The notes under the pieces are model-generated. The model did not search any database and was not told the DNA's origin. It saw nothing but the letters and a program-made list of their open reading frames with translations. Below, piece after piece: positions 60,735-64,000 of a stretch of DNA of 64,000 bases. The position numbers were made by a program, and so were the translations under genes. Positions within the stretch are counted from its first letter, which is position 1; every line of letters begins with the position of its first letter. The DNA is from an uncultured Opitutales bacterium (GTDB lineage Bacteria; Verrucomicrobiota; Verrucomicrobiia; Opitutales; Intestinicryptomonadaceae), in assembly GCA_900548185.1 (NCBI GenBank), contig URJJ01000002.1, positions 1 to 64,000 on the forward strand, read 5' to 3'.

Positions 60735-60811
60735 AAAAATATTGCGCGCCGCTCTCGACATTTGCGGCGGCCCTTTTTTTAATGTTTAAAAAAAAGGGAG
60801 AACTGTTTTTT

Positions 60812-63800
60812 ATGGGTAAGCCGTTGAAAATTTTTGCCGCCGCTGCGCTCACTGCCGCCGCCGCGCTCCTGCGCGCGGAAAGCGAGCCGTGGAACGACCT
60901 GGGCGTTCTTGAAATAAACCGCGAGGAGCCGCACGCGTTTTTCACCGTCGCGGACAGCTTTGAGGACGCGCTCAGGCCGGTGGGCATTGAAGACGTTGAA
61001 AAAATCTATGCCGGGGCGAACTATCTCAGCCTGAACGGCAGGTGGAAGTTCTTCTTCGCAGACACCCCGGAGCAGGTGCGCCCGGAATTTTTCGGTAGGG
61101 ATTTCGACGACTCAGCCTGGGCCGGGATAGACGTGCCCGGAACCTGGCAGACCCAGGGCTACGACACAATTTCCTACACGAACACAAAGCTCGAATTCTT
61201 CTTCGACCGCGAGGGCAGGTGGCTGCCCGAGTTCGCGGGCATGGACGGCCCGGAAATCCCGCCGGGGCTAGCGGAGCCGTCGATTCCGGAGGCGCACCGC
61301 CAGCGCGCGGTTTACAGGACATCTTTCGACCTTCCCGCCGGGTGGGCGCAAAAGGAGGTCTTTCTCAAGTTCGGCGGCGTGAAGTCCGGATTCAAGCTGT
61401 TTGTAAACGGGGTTTTTGCGGGCTATTCCGAGGACTGTTTCACCCCGGCCGAATTCAACGTCACAAGGCACCTGCGCCCGGGCCGCAACTCCGTGGCGCT
61501 CGAAGTTTACAAGTTTACAACCGGAAGCTTTTTCGAGGCTCAGGACATGCCCCACACGATGGGGATTTTCAGGGATGTCGAGGCCGTGGCGCGCCCGAAG
61601 GTCTTCCTGCGCGACTACTATGCCGTGGCGGACCTTTCACCCGACTTTAAAAGCGCCTCTCTCGACGTGGCCCTCGACGTGGCAAACCTTTCCGGAGCCG
61701 CGGCGGGCGGCGTCAGGGCCGACGTTTTCATAGCGGATTCCGCCGGGAAAATCCTGGGCGGAGCACCGTTAGCTTCGGGGGTTTTGGACTGCGCCCCGGG
61801 CGGGGGAAAGCTGCGCCTCAAGGGCGAGGCGTCACAGTTTGAGCTCTGGAGTCCGGACAAGCCCAACCTGTATTCCATCGTGATACGCCTCTCTGACTCC
61901 GCCGGGGCCGAGATTGAGTCGGTCCGCGCCGACTTCGCCTTCAGAAAACTTGAAATACGCGGCAGGGAGATTTTCCTAAACGGCGTCCCCTTCCTCATAA
62001 AGGGCGCCAACCGCCACAACTGGTCGCCCGACAAGGGCAGCGCTGTCGATTTCAAATGGCTCGTGCTCGACTGCGAGCTGATGAAGCGCGCAAACATAAA
62101 CGCCATACGCACATCCCACTACCCCAACGACGAGAAGTTTCTGATGCTGTGCTCCCGCTACGGATTTGCCGTGATGGACGAAAACAACCACGAAACCCAC
62201 GACATGCGCCGCCATCTGCCCGCCGAAAACGACAAGTTCGTGCGCCCCGGCGTGTGGCGCATGCGAAACCTCGTCATGCGCGACAGAAACGTCCCGTGCG
62301 TCCTCTTCTGGTCCCTCGGCAACGAGTCGGGCACCTACCATACGAAGTCCCACAAGGCAATGGAGGCGGAGGCACGCGCCCTCGACCCGACGCGCCCCGT
62401 CCACAGCGAGCCGGGCGCGGGGCAGGAGTCGAACACATCGGATTTCGTCTCCCCAATGTACGGCGGCATGGGCCGCATGCGCCAGTATTTGAACGGCGAG
62501 CCCGCAAAGCCCTTCATATTCTGCGAATACTGCTTCGCCCAGGGCAACGCCATCGGGAACCTCAACGACATCTGGGACATGATGCGCTCCACGCCCTCCC
62601 TCAACGGGGGGTTCATCTGGGACTGGGTCGACCGCACCCTGATTCTCAAGCGGCCCGGCGGCGGCACGTATTTCGCGGACGGGCGGGACTTCGGCACAAA
62701 GCCCTCGGCCGGCACGTGGTGCGCCTCGGGCATAGTGTTTTCGGACAGGACGCTGCCCTCCAAGTATTTTGAAGTCCAGAGCGTTTATGCGGACATAAGA
62801 ATGGACGCCATCGACGCCGCCGGGGGGCGCTTCAAAATCAAAAACGAGTTTGTCGGCACGGACCTTTCGGAGTTCGTCCCCGAGATAAGGGTTGAGCGCG
62901 AGGGCGTCGAAGTCGCAAGAAAGCGTTTCGCGCCGGTTTCTCTCGCCCCCGGAAAGGAGGGGGAGTTTGAGTTCCCGCTTCCCGGGTTCGATTCGTCGGC
63001 CCCTGGCGAATACTGGGCCGAACTCGCGTTTTTGCGCAGGGACGGCGCGCCCTTTGCCGGGGCCGGGACCGTCGCGGCCTCGCGGCAGTTTTTCCTGAAA
63101 AAATCCGGCTCCGGCCGGGAGCTGCCCAAGGGCGGCTCCGTGTCCGTCAAATCTTCAGACGGCCTTGCGACCATCTCGGCGGGGCCTGTCAGGGCCGTGT
63201 TCGACTCCGTTAACCCGCGCCTTGTCCGCCTTGAAAACAGGGGCAAGCCCGTTATATCATCCCCTGTCGAATTCGACATATCATCCGCCTGGATGGACAA
63301 CCACGGCAGGTTCCGCCGGGACGCCGAAGCCGCCCAGCTCGGCTCCCTGAAGCCCGCGGGAAGCTCGTTTAAGGTTGAGAGGCTCTCAAATTCGGCGGCG
63401 CGCGCGGAGTGCGTTTCGCTCCTGGCAAACCAGGACGGCGACGGCTTCGAGGTGCGCCAGGTTTACACGGTGCTCGCCTCCGGAGCCGTGCAGCTCGCAG
63501 TGAGGGTGGCGAAGGTAAACGACATGCCGCCCGACATACTGCTGCCCCGCGTGGGCGTGCGCATGGGACTGCCGGGCGGGCTGTCGCGCATATCATACTT
63601 CGGCCGCGGCCCCCTGCAAAACTATTGCGACACTCCTGAAGCCTCGCGGGTGGGCGTCCACAAGATAAACCTCTCCCGCGAAATCGAGCGATACGTCGAC
63701 CCCCAGGACTGCGGAAACCGGGAAGGGGTGCGGCGCATGGAGCTTGCGGACGGGTCGGGGATGGGGATGGCCGTCGTGTGCGAGACCCCCCTTCCGGTGT

Positions 63801-64000
63801 CCGTCCTGCCGTACACGCAGGCCCAGCTTTCGGAGGCGATGCATCCGGAGGACCTCCCCGAGCCCGGGGACAGCGAGCTGCGCGTCGCGTGGAAGGTTGC
63901 GGGCGTCGGCAACGGGGCGCTCGGGCCAAACACCCTCGAAAAATACCTCCCGAACTTTGAGGGGAGCGTGGATTTCAAATTCATGATTCTGCCGCTTTCC
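60812..64000 (+). CDS. LacZ-type beta-galactosidase (GH2), 3' end off the window
   Basis: At least 1063 codons, open to the right edge. An N-terminal signal-like helix (GKPLKIFAAAALTAAAALLRAES) suggests export. Then come the sugar-binding domain (LSLNGRWKFFFAD...DVPGTWQTQGYDTISYTNT), Ig-like domains and the TIM barrel (FLIKGANRHNWSPDKGSAVD). Acid/base is E505 in FWSLGNESG and nucleophile E572 in FIFCEYCFAQGNAIGN. The C-terminal small-chain beta-sandwich (ISYFGRGPLQNYCD) is present, so few residues are missing. The start at 60812 follows a GGGAG site; ATG at 60782 is the alternative. Probably controlled by the divergent LacI protein. Confidence 0.92.
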   Translation, partial: MGKPLKIFAAAALTAAAALLRAESEPWNDLGVLEINREEPHAFFTVADSFEDALRPVGIEDVEKIYAGANYLSLNGRWKFFFADTPEQVRPEFFGRDFDDSAWAGIDVPGTWQTQGYDTISYTNTKLEFFFDREGRWLPEFAGMDGPEIPPGLAEPSIPEAHRQRAVYRTSFDLPAGWAQKEVFLKFGGVKSGFKLFVNGVFAGYSEDCFTPAEFNVTRHLRPGRNSVALEVYKFTTGSFFEAQDMPHTMGIFRDVEAVARPKVFLRDYYAVADLSPDFKSASLDVALDVANLSGAAAGGVRADVFIADSAGKILGGAPLASGVLDCAPGGGKLRLKGEASQFELWSPDKPNLYSIVIRLSDSAGAEIESVRADFAFRKLEIRGREIFLNGVPFLIKGANRHNWSPDKGSAVDFKWLVLDCELMKRANINAIRTSHYPNDEKFLMLCSRYGFAVMDENNHETHDMRRHLPAENDKFVRPGVWRMRNLVMRDRNVPCVLFWSLGNESGTYHTKSHKAMEAEARALDPTRPVHSEPGAGQESNTSDFVSPMYGGMGRMRQYLNGEPAKPFIFCEYCFAQGNAIGNLNDIWDMMRSTPSLNGGFIWDWVDRTLILKRPGGGTYFADGRDFGTKPSAGTWCASGIVFSDRTLPSKYFEVQSVYADIRMDAIDAAGGRFKIKNEFVGTDLSEFVPEIRVEREGVEVARKRFAPVSLAPGKEGEFEFPLPGFDSSAPGEYWAELAFLRRDGAPFAGAGTVAASRQFFLKKSGSGRELPKGGSVSVKSSDGLATISAGPVRAVFDSVNPRLVRLENRGKPVISSPVEFDISSAWMDNHGRFRRDAEAAQLGSLKPAGSSFKVERLSNSAARAECVSLLANQDGDGFEVRQVYTVLASGAVQLAVRVAKVNDMPPDILLPRVGVRMGLPGGLSRISYFGRGPLQNYCDTPEASRVGVHKINLSREIERYVDPQDCGNREGVRRMELADGSGMGMAVVCETPLPVSVLPYTQAQLSEAMHPEDLPEPGDSELRVAWKVAGVGNGALGPNTLEKYLPNFEGSVDFKFMILPLS

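Noticed and set aside
1..64000. CRISPR array or cas genes
   Set aside because: No run of regularly spaced short identical repeats and no Cas-type protein was seen. The only repeats are the three long diverged copies in the RHS region.

Overview
The window opens with a sequencing-library adapter (Nextera transposase read-2 sequence, 10..43), so position 44 is the true left end of an assembled contig, probably from a metagenome or draft genome. The DNA is GC-rich. It encodes a PEP-CTERM-anchored exoprotein, prepilin-like proteins ending in a 'GG(H/Y)-x-x-F-x-D' block, a GTP-dependent PEP carboxykinase, RHS remnants of the 'DGIALVARG...NEPH' kind, an Mla/MCE transport set and large GH2 glycosidases. 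Together these suggest a Gram-negative member of the Verrucomicrobiota/Lentisphaerota (PVC) group living on plant or host glycans. That placement is inferred from protein style, not from a marker tree.

Layout. 0-5.4 kb: a 5'-truncated helical-repeat protein, then overlapping thiD-radC-tsaD and an MscS channel. 5.5-6.5 kb: a secreted protein with the complete active-site pattern of the IdeS/Mac (C66) cysteine proteases and a PEP-CTERM tail. 6.7-9.5 kb: rpsO-pnp. 10-15 kb: a DoxX-like protein, sufS, a lipoprotein, sixA and a secreted esterase. 15.1-16.5 kb: an accessory patch with an orphan integrase core-binding domain, an unknown protein and a ribbon-helix-helix protein. 16.7-18.6 kb: pckG. 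18.7-21 kb: a small membrane protein and two pseudopilin-like paralogues. 21-25 kb: lgt, a class III aminotransferase, yggS and aroE. 25-28 kb: a YkgB-like protein and a GDYXXLXY/DUF2157 pair. 28.7-30.1 kb: rpsP-trmD-rplS without rimM. 30.7-35.4 kb: mlaE-mlaF-mlaD-pqiC-fabD. 35.4-39.3 kb: an acidic protein, a true prepilin and glyA. 39.3-41.7 kb: an Hpt/response-regulator-phosphatase/STAS partner-switching module. 42-46.2 kb: an AT-rich graveyard of RHS fragments, toxin-tail remnants, direct repeats and orphan immunity-like lipoproteins. 46.4-48 kb: tRNA-Val(GAC) and a probable 6S RNA in a gene-poor stretch. 48.4-50.3 kb: two zinc-ribbon/CD225-like membrane proteins and an SPFH protein. 50.9-64 kb: a sugar-use region with a GH2 enzyme divergent from araB-araD-SSS symporter, then ogt, a LacI regulator and a divergent LacZ-type GH2 that runs off the right end.

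How they fit. The last 13 kb reads as extracytoplasmic release of arabinose- or galactose-containing glycans, sodium-coupled uptake, and conversion of L-arabinose to D-xylulose-5-phosphate, probably under LacI control; the isomerase (araA) is not in view. Housekeeping genes are well spaced by strong GC-rich hairpin/U-tract terminators, several of which sit unusually close to the next start codon. The most unusual items are the IdeS-like exoprotein, the RHS cassette graveyard, the stand-alone integrase domain and the pseudopilin paralogues that have lost their prepilin signal.
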